Positions 49,837 to 63,884 of a stretch of 64,000 nucleotides of DNA are shown piece by piece. A program made the position numbers and the translations under genes. Source of the stretch: Pholis gunnellus (Eukaryota > Chordata > Actinopteri > Perciformes > Pholidae); the NCBI GenBank assembly GCA_910591455.2, contig OU342805.1, positions 25,328,708 to 25,392,707 of the forward strand, written 5' to 3'. The notes beneath the pieces were generated by a model. The model had not been told where the DNA came from, ran no database searches, and saw only the letters and a list, made by a program, of their open reading frames with translations. Within the stretch, counting starts at the first letter, position 1; every line of letters starts with the position of its first letter.

Positions 49837-51110
49837 TTCTGAAGGCATCATCTGGTCAATGTCAAAGCTGCAGCGAGGCACGACGCTCGCTGATGATATC
49901 ACGATGTGGTCTCAAAATAACGGAGTAACGGTAAACACAACCTCCATACGGTTCAGACAGGCAGAGACATTTCTACTGACTTTTATACCTCAAACAAGAC
50001 GACGTCACAGGTCGTCTTAGAAATCAATTTAATGCAACATTTGAACCGTGTTCAGCTGAGAAATACAGTCCAAAAAAAATGTGATAAGGTGATATTAACG
50101 GCTTATTTATGTTTATAAAGTCCAGCTGATCTGATCAATACAAACGATAAACTACCTTCAGCCATGTGTTCGATCTGCGGTGAAGATTCTTGCTTTTCCT
50201 CAAACACCTCCACCTGATTGTGACCGATTACATCGTTTGTCTCAACTTTTCACAAACCCAAAAGGTTGTATTTTTTCCACCTGGCTGCTCTGATGAACAT
50301 ACAATGTCATTGATCAATCAGTCGCCTCTCGTGACCAATGTAGTGACTACGTGATCTTTAAACAATCTGCTCGCTCGTTAAATATGTGGCATTTGCTCGT
50401 TTTCCCTGAAGGTTAAACAGCCTTACATTACATTTATTCTAGCATTAGCACAGGCGCAGTTTATTTAAGCCAATTAATTGATTGAAAGAAAATACTTCTG
50501 CAACTATTTTGATAATCAGTTGAGGAAAACAGTTGCTGGTTCCAGCTTCTTAAATGTGCAGTTTTTCCTTCATCATTTACGATAGAAATCGACGTCTGAT
50601 TGCATAACCTACAGATCAATTGCGAATGAAAACAATCATTGGTTGCAGCCTTAGTGTGGACATGCAATGTATTTCGCAATGGAAACTATATACTATCTCT
50701 ACTGTATACTGCTATATACAGTAGAGAGGTAATTACATCATGTACATACTGAATACTGAATGGCTACAACCCACAAGAAAGGGGATGAATTACTTCATGA
50801 AAAGACAAAAACAAGACCTTGTTTTTAACCACCATGATGAAAATGTTGGCCATAAACAAAAGTCACAAGTTTAACAACCATTCAGTGTCCAGTATCAACT
50901 CCCAAGTGTCGAGGCTTTTATTGTGGAGATTAGTAACTGACTGCTTTTTCAATAGAACCCTCAATTCTCTCATTGATGTGACTACGAGTGAGCTGCTCAC
51001 ATGAGGATCTGCAGACACGAGACGCTTCCTGAAAAACCGTGAAAACCTCAAACCTCCAACATGTCATCAAGGTAAGGAAGGCCTCTGACCACACTGTCCC
51101 TGTTGTGCAG

Positions 51111-51158
<48 letters not shown>

Positions 51159-51489
51159 GCACTGAGCCCACACCGCAGGCAGCGATCACGACTTCTCACA
51201 GCACGGCGCACGCATTCAGCCACCATGGAAATTCAACATCGAGCCGTCTGATCTCGGGTCACGATTCAAGCATGACCGAGCCTGGGCCCCAGATGCAGGC
51301 TGGAGCGCGCACACACACACACATGTGCACACACACAGTAAACAGTGTTTCCCACGAGCTATGAATTCTAAAGTTAGAGCGAACAGGAAACATCAGGTCA
51401 CATCTGTTCTGGGATTCCGTGAAATCACGCCGATGATTCACAACTTCTAACATCTCACACACACACACACACACACACACACCATTTTT

Positions 51490-51690
51490 AATGGCTGATA
51501 TCTTATTGCTAAAAATGTTGTATACTTGCCAATAACGATTCCGATACCTGAACTTGCGTATCGGCCGATACCTAGAACCAATCTGATACCGGTACGTTAA
51601 AAACAACAAACGTTAAACGGGTCATAATTCCCCGTCTTACATCTACTATATTTGTGAAAACTTCTCCTGGAAACGACGGTATTTATTCCC
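51490..51690 (+). repeat. Possible dispersed repeat
   Basis: AATAACGATTCCGATACCTG, CGTATCGGCCGATACC and CTGATACCGGTACG form a familiar GATACC/GGTATC-rich repeat of fish genomes. Only one copy is seen here. Confidence 0.4.
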
Positions 51691-52409
51691 GCCAAAAACT
51701 GTACAAGAGTGCATTTTAAACACGTGATGACGTTATAATTTACCTTCGTCTTATACTTGAACGCATCATAATGTTACGTTAGCTGTTAGCGCCGTTATTT
51801 AGCCAAACTAGTGAATCTAACGCCTCACTTGCCAATAAAAAAAGAATTAATAGCACATATTTTTCCCAGACGTTACGGTGGAAGTAGCTAAGCAGCTAGC
51901 CATCTTATTCTTTGTATCGTTGTTTTAGAAGCTGTACAGCACTTTGGTGAACTTTGGTTGTTTTTAAATGCGCTCTATAAATGCGCTAACTTAGAAAATG
52001 TATTCATCTCGCTTCCGTCTCATCTCTGTGGAGAGTTGCACATTCACATTGCCGAGTTAAGACAAAGTTTCCAAAAATAAATAAAGAAAAATTTAATTAG
52101 TTATGTTGAGCCCTGGTGTTTAGCGCTTAAACTAAGATGGTGAACGTGGTGAATATTACACTTGCTAAATGTCAACATGTTATCATGATTAGCATGCCGA
52201 TGTTAGCATTCAGCTCAAAGCGCCGCCGTGCCCGGGTTCTGTACAGCTAGCATGGCTGTTAGCGGAGGTCAAAAGGTGTCTGGTCACACAGAGGTAGGTC
52301 CCGGGGTATTAGGTGAACAGCTGGTGTTCGGTAACCCGTCGGTACGGTGGTTTGGTCTCTGTTAGTCGGTCTATATGCGTCTGCAGTGAATTCCTGGAAC
52401 ACAGACAAC

Positions 52410-52443
<34 letters not shown>

Positions 52444-53904
52444 CCAGCGGGCAGCGTCCTGTATGGAACAGGCTGCTGGAGGGCGAAGTCAAGTCCAACT
52501 CGCCTCCTCCTGCTGTCTCCTATGCAAACTATCCTCCTCCTCCTCCTCCTCTTCCTCCTGTGTCCTTCATCCTTCATCCCCTCCTCACCTTCCATCCCGT
52601 CTTTATTTTAATCTCCTCCCCTCCTTCAGTTCGTCTTCCTCCTTGTGCTGGGCGATCAAAACAATATTTTGACCTCCGTACTGATTCATATTAATATGAC
52701 TGTTATGTTAACTTATGACAGGCTATTGGTGATTTCATTAAGATATCTACACAAAAAGAAAACCCTTAGTACTGTAGACTAAAATATCCTGGGAAATCTC
52801 TATAATTAGTGCTAAAACATTAAACATTATTAAATGATGGATTGTTTTTTGAGCTCCTCTGAAGAAAACAAAAGGTTTGAGTCAGGGAGGGAGAGACGAG
52901 AGTCTCAAAAGAGTGATAAATAATCAACCACTACATTCCAGCATTTATAATCTTGATAACAATATAGGAAATAAAATAAATATTTGAAATGTGTGTGTGC
53001 CCCCGACAGTGTGGCTGGCTTTTTCTTATGTCAACATTGAATAGATGCAACGAAATGTTACAAATGCAGTAATTTTGTAGCCTGTAGTCTGTGATATGGC
53101 TGTGGGCTGCTTTCGTATTGTGAGCTTTATATGTAATTGCTGAGCGTGGATTGTGGACTATTGTTAGACCAGTAAGTCGGAGCGTCCAGTTTGCTACCGG
53201 GCCGCAAAAAAAGATGTTCAGAGATTCACTTTAGGAATAAGTTGACCCCTTTGCATCATGTCGGCTGTGCATCAAAGCCGAGTCTATCTGATGTGTCCTC
53301 CGTCTGTTTGAAACACTGCAGGACACCGTGCAGGTGGTCGCGGCCCAAACCAACAGACAAACAACAACCACCCCCCCCCCCCATCTAATCGTCCCGCTGA
53401 GTCCTGCCAGGTGTGGTGAATAACCTGAGCAGCCAGCCAATCAGCTTAGAGGATGTCTGTGCGAGCAGATCTTACATCATCAGCCATCGCTGTGACAAAG
53501 CTGTGGGCTCACTACGGCTCGACAACACCAACAGACCGATTATGCTGCTATTTCTGACTGACTGACCGTGTGTGTGTGAGTGTGAGGGAATCCTTCTGTC
53601 CTTCAGTAAGTCACAGATAGAGCCAATTACAGACTTCCAGGGACGTCTAAGAGCAGAAGTGCGTAGTTTGGCATTGAGTTGCCCGAGTGTTGAATCTACG
53701 GGGTTACTGAGGATTTGCAGTACGTTTGTCATCTGCAGGAGACGTTGTCAGCCTGGTAGTTAGAAGGGAAGGAGAGGTCATCTCTTTATTGCATATCACC
53801 GTCTGGTTTGTCAGAAGACTTTGGAGGACATTCTGCAGGCTTCCAAAAAATTCTTGCAATTCTTCTCAGGTGTAAACGCTGTATGAGCCGTGGATGTATA
53901 AATA

Positions 53905-54260
53905 GGACTGGACACAGCGTCGGAGGCGGCACCCTGTTCATTTCTATGAAAGTTGCTCAGTGGCACATGAGGCAAAAATAAAAGTTTGACTTCAGAGTAA
54001 AGAATTGTGATTTAAAAAAATCCCCGGATCGTCCTCATTATGAGGCCCACAGAGCAAGCGCACTCGCGTCTATAACTCTGGATTCGTGCAACAACTTTTA
54101 GGACTAAATGATTTAAATAAGAGCTTTTCATGCGTTTGTACCGGGCAGGTGATTTAACTAAAAGTCTGCTGATTAAAGACGTCTCTTTCTCAATGTAAGT
54201 CTACGAGAGAAAGTCTTTTTGGGCCTGGCGGCATCAAATGAGGAACCCGGATAAACCAGT
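53905..54260 (+). repeat. Possible dispersed repeat
   Basis: TTCATTTCTATGAAAGTTGC, GAGCTTTTCATGCGTTTGTA, GGTGATTTAACTAAAAGTC, GACGTCTCTTTCTCAATGTA and AGTCTACGAGAGAAAGTC resemble a fish interspersed repeat that I recognise only in part. Confidence 0.35.
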
Positions 54261-56210
54261 GGGACATGCTCACATGCACCAACACATGCACTAAAAGACG
54301 TGCACGGCCGGCCAGGCTACGTCAACAAAGCACAGCATCGTTTAGCTTTAAGTATTACTATTTTGCAGCCACACTACATAGAACTACGTATCTCTATCCA
54401 TGTCCATTTTACACCGTGAGGTTTGAAAGAACATAAACAAACCCTTTAAAGCTTCTAGTCACTCTGCTCAAACTGTCCAGTGGAGACAAAATTCAAAAAA
54501 GAAAAGTGCTAAAAAAACTTGTACTGAAGGGAAAAAGCTTCGGATTGTTCCTTAGATTAATCTACATATAGTTTTCCAATTGATCAATGTATTGTTTAGT
54601 CGATAAAACATTCAAACTAATGAGAAATGCTGAGCACCATTTCACAAACTCCTCATTTAGTGTGAGCAACAGAAACGCAGAGCGGTACGACTCAGAGAAC
54701 ATCAGTGAACGCTCACCAGCTAACGCTCGCTTGTTTACTTCATAGATTCATTTATTACTGACATAAATCATTTGAATCGATTCAAAGTGACTATTCTGCT
54801 CCATGAAACACAACACGGTGGGTTGCAAACGTTTTTTTCTCACCCGTCAAACACTTATCTCTTACGGTTGACCAAACAGTGCTGACAATCAACAAAGACA
54901 CTCTTTCCACCTGCTTTTAAACCACTTGAGGTAATCAGATTATAATCTGTCAGAGGTCAACCACTTTCACAAACAAGCACAAATATACTCGAGAAGCAAC
55001 AACATCTCTAACCCACACTGGGAACTCTGGGTAGTGATGACCACAGATATGAACGGCTGAGTATACGTTCGTTGGGTTGGCATTTGATTTTCAATTTCAA
55101 TATTGGGATATTTGTTGCCGTTTTTGCACGCATAAAAACACACCAAACCTTTTGGAAGATGTGTTTTAACCAATAACAACACAAGCAATACTTTAGAATA
55201 ACAGTCTCCTTAAAGTTGAATGACTTTAATCAAACCGAAAGACACGTGTTTGCAGCTCTATGAACCCACCAATCAGAACGTTGTGGGGGCGGGACTAAGA
55301 ATGAGAACGGTGACGAGTGTGGCTGAGATGGACGTAGTCGTGATGAGGTTGTTGTTAACTTACAGATAAAACTACTCTTTAAATCAACAATCTAAAAATA
55401 AGTCCTCTAAAAAAAAGAGACAAACAGATAACACATTGTCAGACTATGTCCTCTCATCTGTCCTCTGTCCTCACCTCCTAATCAATACACACTGAATCCT
55501 ACATTGCTGCATGTCAACATGTAGCTGACTGTGTTGATCAACACAACATATATGAACCATATTTACATCAGGAGCTTCACTAATGGAAAGTAGTTACTGC
55601 ATGTGGATCCCACATTTTAAAGTTCAGGTACAGAGGGGTCTGACCCTCGAGGACCAATACATCCCATCTGATCTGAGAACAGTTAGGATTCTAGCTGAGG
55701 AGGAGGAGGAGGAGGAGGAGGAGGAGGAGGTGGTCCAGGCTGCTTTCTTTAGCCTCCTAATAAATCATTGAGGACCAAGATAAACCACTCGGCTCCAAAG
55801 AGGAAACACAAACGTACGTTTCTACACACACAAGAAGAAAACGTACTACATGAAGAAGTCACGCGTGTAACATTCAAGTGCTGAATACTTAAATTCGGTG
55901 GGCGTATTGGACACACGTACTGTTAAAACTAGATATATTCTAAAGCTAGGCTCCAAAAACGAGCCGAGTAGTCGATCGTCAGAACATTATTTTCTGAGCA
56001 ACAATTCTGAGCTCATGTATTAAATATTTAAATATCTTTTTAAAGCAAAAACTGTGAAAGAATTGTATAGTTTCAGCTTCTCTCGTGTGAAAGTTGTCAG
56101 ATTTCAATAAATGTTAGTTGCACAAAACGAGACAAGTCGGGAGCAAGAGCCAAGACATCGTCGTCATCATCATCTTCATCATTCCCATCATGATGCCTTA
56201 ACTCAGCAGC

Positions 56211-56465
<255 letters not shown>

Positions 56466-56975
56466 AAGAAGATGAGATGAGCAGAAGATAGATACCTTGG
56501 TTCAAGTGTGACAGATAATCAATTAGGCCGTGGAGCAATGAAAAAAAATGAGGTGCAGAAGGAAGTAATGAAGGAAGGAGGGACAGGAGGTAGTAAAGTA
56601 AAAGGTTGTGAAGGAACTGAGGATGAAAATGAAGGAAGGAAAGACGTAATGAAGGAAAGAAGGAGATAATTAAGGAACATGGAGTAGGGGATGAAAGGAA
56701 GTGAAGGAAAGAAAGAAAATCATGATGGCAAGAGGTGATGAAGGAAATAAAAGCGAGGGAAGGAAAGAAAGAAGTAATGAAGGAAAGGAGGATACACGAG
56801 GAGGCAGGGAAGGAAAAGAGATCCGGCTCTTTCTCCGTATCATGCAGCCCTGTGGGAGAGAAACCCCGAACACATCGGTCAGTCCCAAAAAACACAAACT
56901 ACGACTGGGAAAAACATAAAAACACACATGCAGCTGCTGCCCGTGTCCCCTGACACACATCAACAGCTGCTGTGC

Positions 56976-57008
<33 letters not shown>

Positions 57009-57309
57009 CACACACACACCAAACCAGAAGAACAATCCGGCCTATCAACAATCGTAGTGAGATGAGGAAAACATCAAAACCGTCAAAACAACCATGTATA
57101 TGTACCATGGTGTTGGTATAAACGTGTTTTCCTCTCATGGTTGTTGTCTCATGGTTTTTGATTTTGTGCAACATACTAACGATAAAACAGTCCAGTTCAA
57201 CACCTCACTAAACCATAAGCTCAGTAAACACGTAAAGTTAAATGAATACCTCTCTGACAGCGTGAATCCAAACTGAACAGTATTATTTCTGCAAAGCTAT
57301 GACTTTAAC

Positions 57310-57400
57310 AGAAGATAAGCCTTTATTGATCCAGAGGGGAAATTAAAAAGACAGAAATAAGTGCAGATAAATAGAGAAGTGAAAAATAATAATAAGGAGG
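57310..57400 (+). repeat. Dispersed repeat fragment (TTTATTGATCCAGAGGGGAA)
   Basis: CCTTTATTGATCCAGAGGGG followed by AAATTAAAAAG is the conserved end of a very common fish repeat. The rest of the element is too decayed to delimit. Confidence 0.45.
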
Positions 57401-57513
57401 TATATAGACCATTTTACAGCCGACGTCATCGAAAATATGCTGCACATGTTGGCAACAGACGCGGGGATTTGTCCCAGACATCCAGACATTGAATTAAAAC
57501 TAACAGCATCAAG

Positions 57514-57588
57514 ATGTCTGCTCGCTGCATGTCCGATTGTTGGAATCAATTTTCCAACCGCGGACTCACGCTCTACAGGAAAGAATAA
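57514..57588 (+). pseudogene. Possible THAP-domain relic (transposase-derived)
   Basis: A 24-codon reading frame starts MSARCMSDCWNQFSNRG and goes on LTLYRKE before a stop. THAP domains begin with a Cys-x(2-4)-Cys pair and an Asn/Arg/Ser-rich loop after a short Met lead. The spacing C-x3-C followed by N is similar. It is far too short to be functional and may be chance. It lies in the ip6k1 first intron. Confidence 0.22.
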
Positions 57589-59953
57589 TGGAATATAATA
57601 AAAATGGACGATGAAAATTATATATTTTGAAACATTTTATCATAAATAGGTGCACAATTTGACCGGGGATTTAATCTAAAGGGTGTTTAAAAGGCATTTT
57701 TTCCGACTTTAGCGTAGCAATATAGTGGAACACTTTCCATTTATGTGACACCGTCATCAGATTTCCACTATAAAGACTTTCTACTCATCAGGTCACCTCT
57801 TGTTCCTCAGCGCTGCTCTGATGGAAGATGAGTAAAACAGTCTCCACTGGGAGTTATTAATAAATCATTTCATATGTAACAGGACGTTATATCGATTACT
57901 GATACGGTAACTAAACACTATTAGTTAGAAGCTCTGTTTTATAACCAGTACGGACTTCTGTTTGTGCAACAGTCCTTCACTATGTCGTCTTTGGTAGCAT
58001 GTTAGGATCCTTTCGTGGAACCAAAATCCAGCCTGAAGCCCAAAGTTAGCCAGCGAACCTACAAGTCTTTCTCCATTCAAACCAAAGGAAAGCTTTTCTT
58101 CGGCGATGCTTTAGACTGAATGGAGGACTCCATGTTTAGAGTCGAAGCGCTCCAGATGTTGTTTGTTTGCCTCGAAACGGCTAAATTATCAAATTATAGA
58201 CTTTAGTCTAAATTATACTGCCGACAGAACTTTGTCACACATCGTTTTCATATTTATAGTCTGGTGTTATAGGTGCAGACGGCGAGCCTGGCTGAGGTTT
58301 GTTTACGTTCTGCAGAAAGAACCGCAGGAGAAAGAGCTGAGAGTTTGGGAAAGGATTTTGTTTTTTTCTGAACTTTGTTGAGATGATAAATGGATGACGA
58401 CTGGTAGAGGAATGTCCCTGAACCATGCACGCTCTGATGAGGGTCCTTTAAGACCGAAAGCTAAAAAATAAAGTCTTCTCCGCAGAGATTTAAGTGTGCG
58501 GATATCTGTTTTATCAGTTTGAGCTTTCAGCACCTTATTTAAGGGTATAAGGACAATTCAATTTACATCAGAATGTCTTCCAACAGTTGTGACTCCTGGT
58601 CCATCGCACTAATCTAATACACCGAAACAGAATCAGCACAAATGTTCACCTTTCTAAAAACGGATGAGGTATCCAAATGTGACCAAAACACTTTAAATAC
58701 TTTACAATTGATACACAAACACTGCATCTTTATAAATCCTCAAGCACTGCATTCTTTGTGACCAAAACAGAAATGTAAACATTAAAAAGATCATGTTAAC
58801 TGAACATAACTCCAGACAGATGGAAGAGGTGAGGATTCGAACAGGAGAAAGGCACAAACTAGGGCTACGCTATCATGTAATTGCTCTTAACATCCACTGA
58901 TGTTGAGAGAAACCAGGCAGACAGAGAGGAAGTCTCTCTAATGTTGACAATACTTTCATACAATCACAATAAATCTGGTGTAGATCACAAGAGGAAAGAC
59001 TGGTTGTTTCCACCAGGATATTCAGCAGTGCATATAGGCAAAAAAACAACAAAACAAACATCACATTCACTGCAATGAGACTGTACAATAAATCAATAAA
59101 TCTTTCTGGTCAAATCAATCACAAAACTATAACACCGTTACTCTGTTGTTTGGTTAAATCTTTACACCACTGTTTAGTTAGTTAATTTAATATTATTATA
59201 TTTCATTGTATATATTGTGCATTTGATATTTAATATTTTGACTGTTATTTTATTTACCTGTATCATAATCCATCCATCCACCTACCTATCAATCTATCCA
59301 TCTACCTACCTGTCTATTAAGCCACCAGTGAGACAGTCCAGAGAAGAGACCAATGACAGTTTGTTTATTTACAAACATCATGGTAATTATAGAGCTGCAT
59401 GATGAGGCAGTAACTGCAGCCGTTGTATGGACACATAGCAGCGTGGTCAGCTAATAAAACCTAATAAAAGCAATCAAAACCGAGCTAACGTCAAGCTAAT
59501 GCAACTTTTAAGAACCCACCTCTAAATCGTGATAACGTTATCGGCCCATCCTCCAATGTCACCCTGGTCACGGTGTTGCTGTTACCTGGTGTAAGGTTCG
59601 CAATGTGTCTGTAGCTGCCACACAGCACGTTTATAGACACCTGGGTACCATGTTAGTTAGCCGTTAGCTGGTTAGCTTAGCTGTCAGACTGGCCAGCTTC
59701 TTGACCTTAGCTTGACAACACGCTAGCTGTGGCTAAGTCAGCTAGTCTTTAAATCAGCTAATTATAATAAATGTTAAAACCCATCTCGCTTTAAAATCCC
59801 CCACCTTTCTTCTTTTAACTGCTGCTCGTCACAGATGGAAAACACTGACGTTAGTTCGACACGTTTAGGTAGCCTCGCATGCTAACGCTAGCTTAGATTG
59901 CTAACATAACGGTTTGACGTTACGCAGTCGGAGCTGTCACAATAACAACAAAC

Positions 59954-60120
59954 CTTCAGGATCGTCCGGTGGACGCTGAGCTGATAATGACGGAGGTCAC
60001 GGTGGTACTTGTTGTGCTTCAGGCAGCCGGAGAGGTGCATGGATGTCGGTCCTCGGTATCCAGACTCGTTAACGGCGGAAAAAAAAGAAACATCCAGGAG
60101 GCTAACGTCATTACAGTGAA
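59954..60120 (-). other. ip6k1: Candidate first exon and promoter of ip6k1
   Basis: On the minus strand CCTGAAG followed by GTTTGTTG gives a donor at 59954/59953. The preceding sequence is relatively GC-rich, and the region as a whole looks like a 5' exon. The link to ip6k1 is inference from orientation and lack of another minus-strand gene. Confidence 0.35.
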
Positions 60121-60217
60121 GCTAACGCAGCCTGTTTGTTTTTTTACACTTCATTTACATGACTACGACGCTTTGGCGCCATCTACAGACTGCTGGTGGT
60201 TCTACAGCTCTCTAATA

Positions 60218-60300
60218 ACTCCTCCTCCTCCTCCTCCTCTCCTTCTCCTTCTCCTTCTCCTTCTCCTCCACTTCTTCTCCTCCTCCTCTCCTCCTCGTCT
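60218..60300 (+). repeat. (CTC)/(CTTCTC)n pyrimidine tract
   Basis: CTCCTCCTCCTCCTCCTCTC then CTTCTCCTTCTCCTTCTCC, about 80 bases of pure pyrimidine on the plus strand apart from isolated bases. Confidence 0.85.
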
Positions 60301-60799
60301 TCTCCTTCCTGTTTTTCTAATTAGATTATCTAAAGTAAGTAACATACTCTACTTAGTAGCCATTACTAACTAATACTAGTTATTTAAATGTTATAAAAAG
60401 GTAATAACTACAGGTTATTACCAAAAAACGTATTATTACCAGACCACCACTGATGGAGCAACTGAAATAGTGTCATACAACTAACAAGTAATGACATTAG
60501 TGTGCCAATAACTCACAAGTAAAGTCTAAGTAATTACCATAACATGTAAATAACCACAAAACATGTAAAGATTCATGAGCTACACTAGGGTAGGAAATGG
60601 CACTGAGGATATTTAAACATAAACACATTGTCCACATTAATGTCAATTAATAGTCCCTATATATGGTAATAAAGTTACGTATATAACATATAAGTATATT
60701 AGCTATTGTGATCGTTAACGAAGTAGTAGTATTGTTAAGTCGTAAGGTAATTAATCGTTATATTTTGTTTTCAAATAAATTCCCAGTCACCCTAAACGC

Positions 60800-61073
60800 A
60801 GCATCGTCGAACGTAAACGTCAAAATGGTGGCGTTTGATTGGCTGTTACTTTTACAACGGAAAAGAATAAGCCAATTGGTGAATTCGTTCTTGGTCGTTG
60901 TCAGCAACCGACGTACACAATTTGAACAAACCAGGAACTGGCAGAGCGGTTAGCTCTGAGCTGTTCTGAAGCGCTTTTATTAAATCTTAAATTATTTATT
61001 AACCATCTATTTCTGTCTTTATACGGTTTTCAGTAAACGTGCCGCTTTTACGTTAAACTTTTTTTTTGTCAGC
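60800..61073 (+). promoter_or_regulatory. ccdc66: Probable ccdc66 promoter
   Basis: The 270 bases before the ccdc66 start contain CAAAATGGTGGCG (YY1-like), GATTGGC (inverted CCAAT) at about 60836-60842 and CCAATT at about 60873. This suits a TATA-less NF-Y/YY1 type promoter. It is divergent from the candidate ip6k1 first exon about 1 kb away. Confidence 0.5.
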
Positions 61074-62307
61074 ATGAATCTCGGGTGAGTTTCTTTTCGT
61101 TTCTTTTTTTAAATTCCGTTAGTTAGCTACTAGCTAGCTAGGCTAACACACTGACCGAATGTGTCGCAGTGAAATGCACAGGGTTTTATTGTTGACGACC
61201 AAACAAAACGCTTTACGTCAAACATGCAACATTGCTGATCAAACGTGCACAGTGCACGTAAATGTAAATCACAAGTTTCATCATGATGCAATATTATATT
61301 ACTTCTTTCGACAACAATACTATATTTGCTGATATCACAAAGTCTGCCACGATTTTCGATTTGATTCATTTCAGGCCTGCAATGTATATGAGACTGTATC
61401 ATAAGCCTGTTCAACACAAGCAGTTACATAATACTCCAAAAGCAACTTACATATAATTTGACAATTTGTATTCCTGGGCTCTGCAGGTATGGAGGTGCAG
61501 ACAGATACTTTGAAGGAAACTCCCATACACTGGCTCATTTATTGCTGGAATATTTATTAAATGACTGACTGAGACTTTGTAAATAAACAAATATTCCAGC
61601 TGTTGAAAGACTGAAATCTGTGAACTTCCAGTTTCTGCTGAGTTCAGCACTAACTCGTCACTGACTCACAGACCTGTCTGTTCACTTTAGTTCATCAGTT
61701 TAGGAAATTATATTTTCAGCAAGACAGCATTACAATTATAACCACAATAAAAACACAGGACAGTTGAAAACATTATTGGTATTTACAATTGTCAGTCTGC
61801 TTACTACTTTCATGTTGTATTTATGTGAACAGAGACGGCCTGCTGTTTGAACTTGAAAATGGAAAACCCAAGTTGATTATACTGAGTCGTGGTGAGAACT
61901 TTCTGCTGTTATAATCTTGAGTTTTCCAGAGACACTCAATCACTTATGTGCTTTTCTTGTTCAGTCCTTATGTTCACTTAGTTTAAAAAAAAAGGTATTA
62001 AACTAATGTTTGCAGAAAATGTAGTTGATCAGTTAGTTGAATAACTTACACATAAGTGACAATTTGACAACGGTTTTGACTTTAGTGTGCTGTTTTATGT
62101 TAAACTGTGTTTCAGTTTGTAATGTCTTTAGTTTTGCTAATTGCTATTATGATAACAGTCACTCCTCATATCAACGCAAGACATTAATAAGTATCTTAAA
62201 ACTGTTAGATATTACAATGTTTAAATGGCTGGTGTTCACGTTCAGACTTAAGTTGTTTGCTTTGCCTTATGTTAGACCCACAGAGGTATTAGTATATAGT
62301 GACCATG

Positions 62308-62338
<31 letters not shown>

Positions 62339-63884
62339 TGTAATATTCATGGCTCCTTACTGTCACGTCTTTCTTCCACTGCAGGCGTGGAGAAGAATCC
62401 AGCAAAGGTAGGAATCCTCCTTACACTACAACATAATGAAGTATACAGCGCAAGTTTATGTTTACAATTAACAACAATGCTGGAAGGATAATGCCGTCTC
62501 ATCTGATTTGATTAAACTCGATCTCAGCAGCCGTCCTTCAGGCCCAGAGCGGCTAACGTCCTGAGCTCCAGACAGCCGTCCTGTGTGGAGGAGGCGCAGA
62601 GAGAGGAGCGTCCAGCCCGGCAGCAGCAGGCGGGGAGGCAGAAAGAAACCAAGAGCAAGGCAGGAGGAGCAGCCACCTCCTTCACCTCCAACACCACCAC
62701 TGGGGGGAGGAGCAACACTCTGACATCATCCAAGACACACGACCATCACAAAGGACTAAGCGTCAAAGTTGTGGCCAAAGTAAGTGTCACACAGCGTGCC
62801 CTGTTCTTTGCTTTACTCTTGACAGCACGTTTATTGGCTCTGCCTTTAATTTGTGTGTTTTCTTGCTGCAGGTGAAGTCCGACAGACACAAACGCGGCGC
62901 TACCCTCGGCTCTCTGAGGACCGACGGGAAAACAGGACGGCCTCAGAACGGCGGGACACGAGCCGCTGGAAAGGAGGGACTAACAGGACCGGAGGACAGC
63001 GTGGTGTGTGTGACCAATGAGCAGCTACAGAAGATCCTCCACACGGTCCAGACCTGCAGCGTTGGTCCACACCCACCAGAGGACCACCAGACTCAGGGTA
63101 CTTGTAGTGATGGTTGTGTTAGTGGTGATGGCGGCTACAGCACAACGGGAACAGACATAGCAGTATCAGACACTGGACCTTCCCTCTTAGTCAATATTAT
63201 GTACAACTTCATGTCTTTTTCTTTTCTAGTAAATGAAACAGACTCAAAAGAAGCTGGCTCCTCAATGAATGGAGGAGGAGGAGGAGGAGGAGGAGGAGAG
63301 ATGAAGGAGAAAGATAGAGGAGGAGGAACTGATACAAGTGGAAGATCACAGGATAAAGACAACAGGTGAGGAGCAACCCATGAAGAAGACATTGAAATAT
63401 CTATTTAGTCGATAACAGTAAATGTTCATGTGAAGCTTCTCTTCTCAGATCACCATAAATACGGTCAAACTGTGGTAAGACCAGACCTGTACTCCACTTC
63501 TTCATGTCTTTGCTGTTTAATAAACACGTCATTTTTACTGCTGCATTCTGGTTCTGACCTCGAGAGGAACGATATGACATTGTTTTCTCTTCAGCAAACA
63601 CAAAAATGATGTTTTCTGGTTAGATGTTTAGTTTCACAATTCACCCTTTTGGTTTTACTGTTCAAGACCTTTAAGCCGCATTAGTGCGGCTCAGGTCCGT
63701 TGGGATCCCCTTGTGCGCTGATGTGTTTTTAGAAATCTGTATTTTAAAAAAATGGTGGTTAAAGGCAGAGCGTCGCTGCTGTCGTTCAGGTTGTCTGGAT
63801 GTCCGTTCAGCTGGCTGGAGGAGCGACAGTCAGAAAGCAGAGCGGCCATCGACGCCAAGAAGGCTCTGTGGAGGAGAGAACTAG
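61074..63884 (+). CDS. ccdc66: Coiled-coil domain-containing protein 66, N-terminal part
   Basis: CCDC66 is a microtubule-binding protein of centrosomes, centriolar satellites and cilia. Exons are 61074-61084, 61833-61891, 62385-62407, 62531-62779, 62872-63097, 63230-63365 and 63790-63884, giving 266 codons in phase. The start MNLGDGLLFELENGKPKLI matches human MNLGDGL...LLDGKTKLI. VVCVTNEQLQKIL (158-170) matches human LVCLTQDQLQQIL. EERQSESRAAIDAKKALWRREL (exon 7) matches the SSLEAKKAQWRKEL region. Between them the sequence is poorly conserved and rich in Gln, Thr, Ser and Gly, with a run of nine Gly at 204-212 encoded by (GGA)n. The first exon holds only 11 coding bases. The coiled-coil body and C-terminus lie beyond the right edge; the last donor is at 63884/63885. 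Confidence 0.9.
62309..62337 (+). repeat. (GT)n microsatellite in ccdc66 intron 2
   Basis: About 14 GT units, 50 bases before the exon 3 acceptor. Confidence 0.88.
63271..63297 (+). repeat. ccdc66: Coding (GGA)9 in ccdc66
   Basis: Nine GGA codons in a row give a Gly run in exon 6. A trinucleotide microsatellite inside coding sequence, so length variation would keep the frame. Confidence 0.9.

Noticed and set aside
56570..56810. GGAAG-rich stretch considered as an exon or satellite
   Set aside because: It is an irregular purine-rich simple repeat without a fixed period or conserved frame.
58420..58520. GATGAGGGTCCTTTAAGACCGAAAGC block resembling the end of a retroelement
   Set aside because: Too short and decayed to assign, and no second copy in the window.
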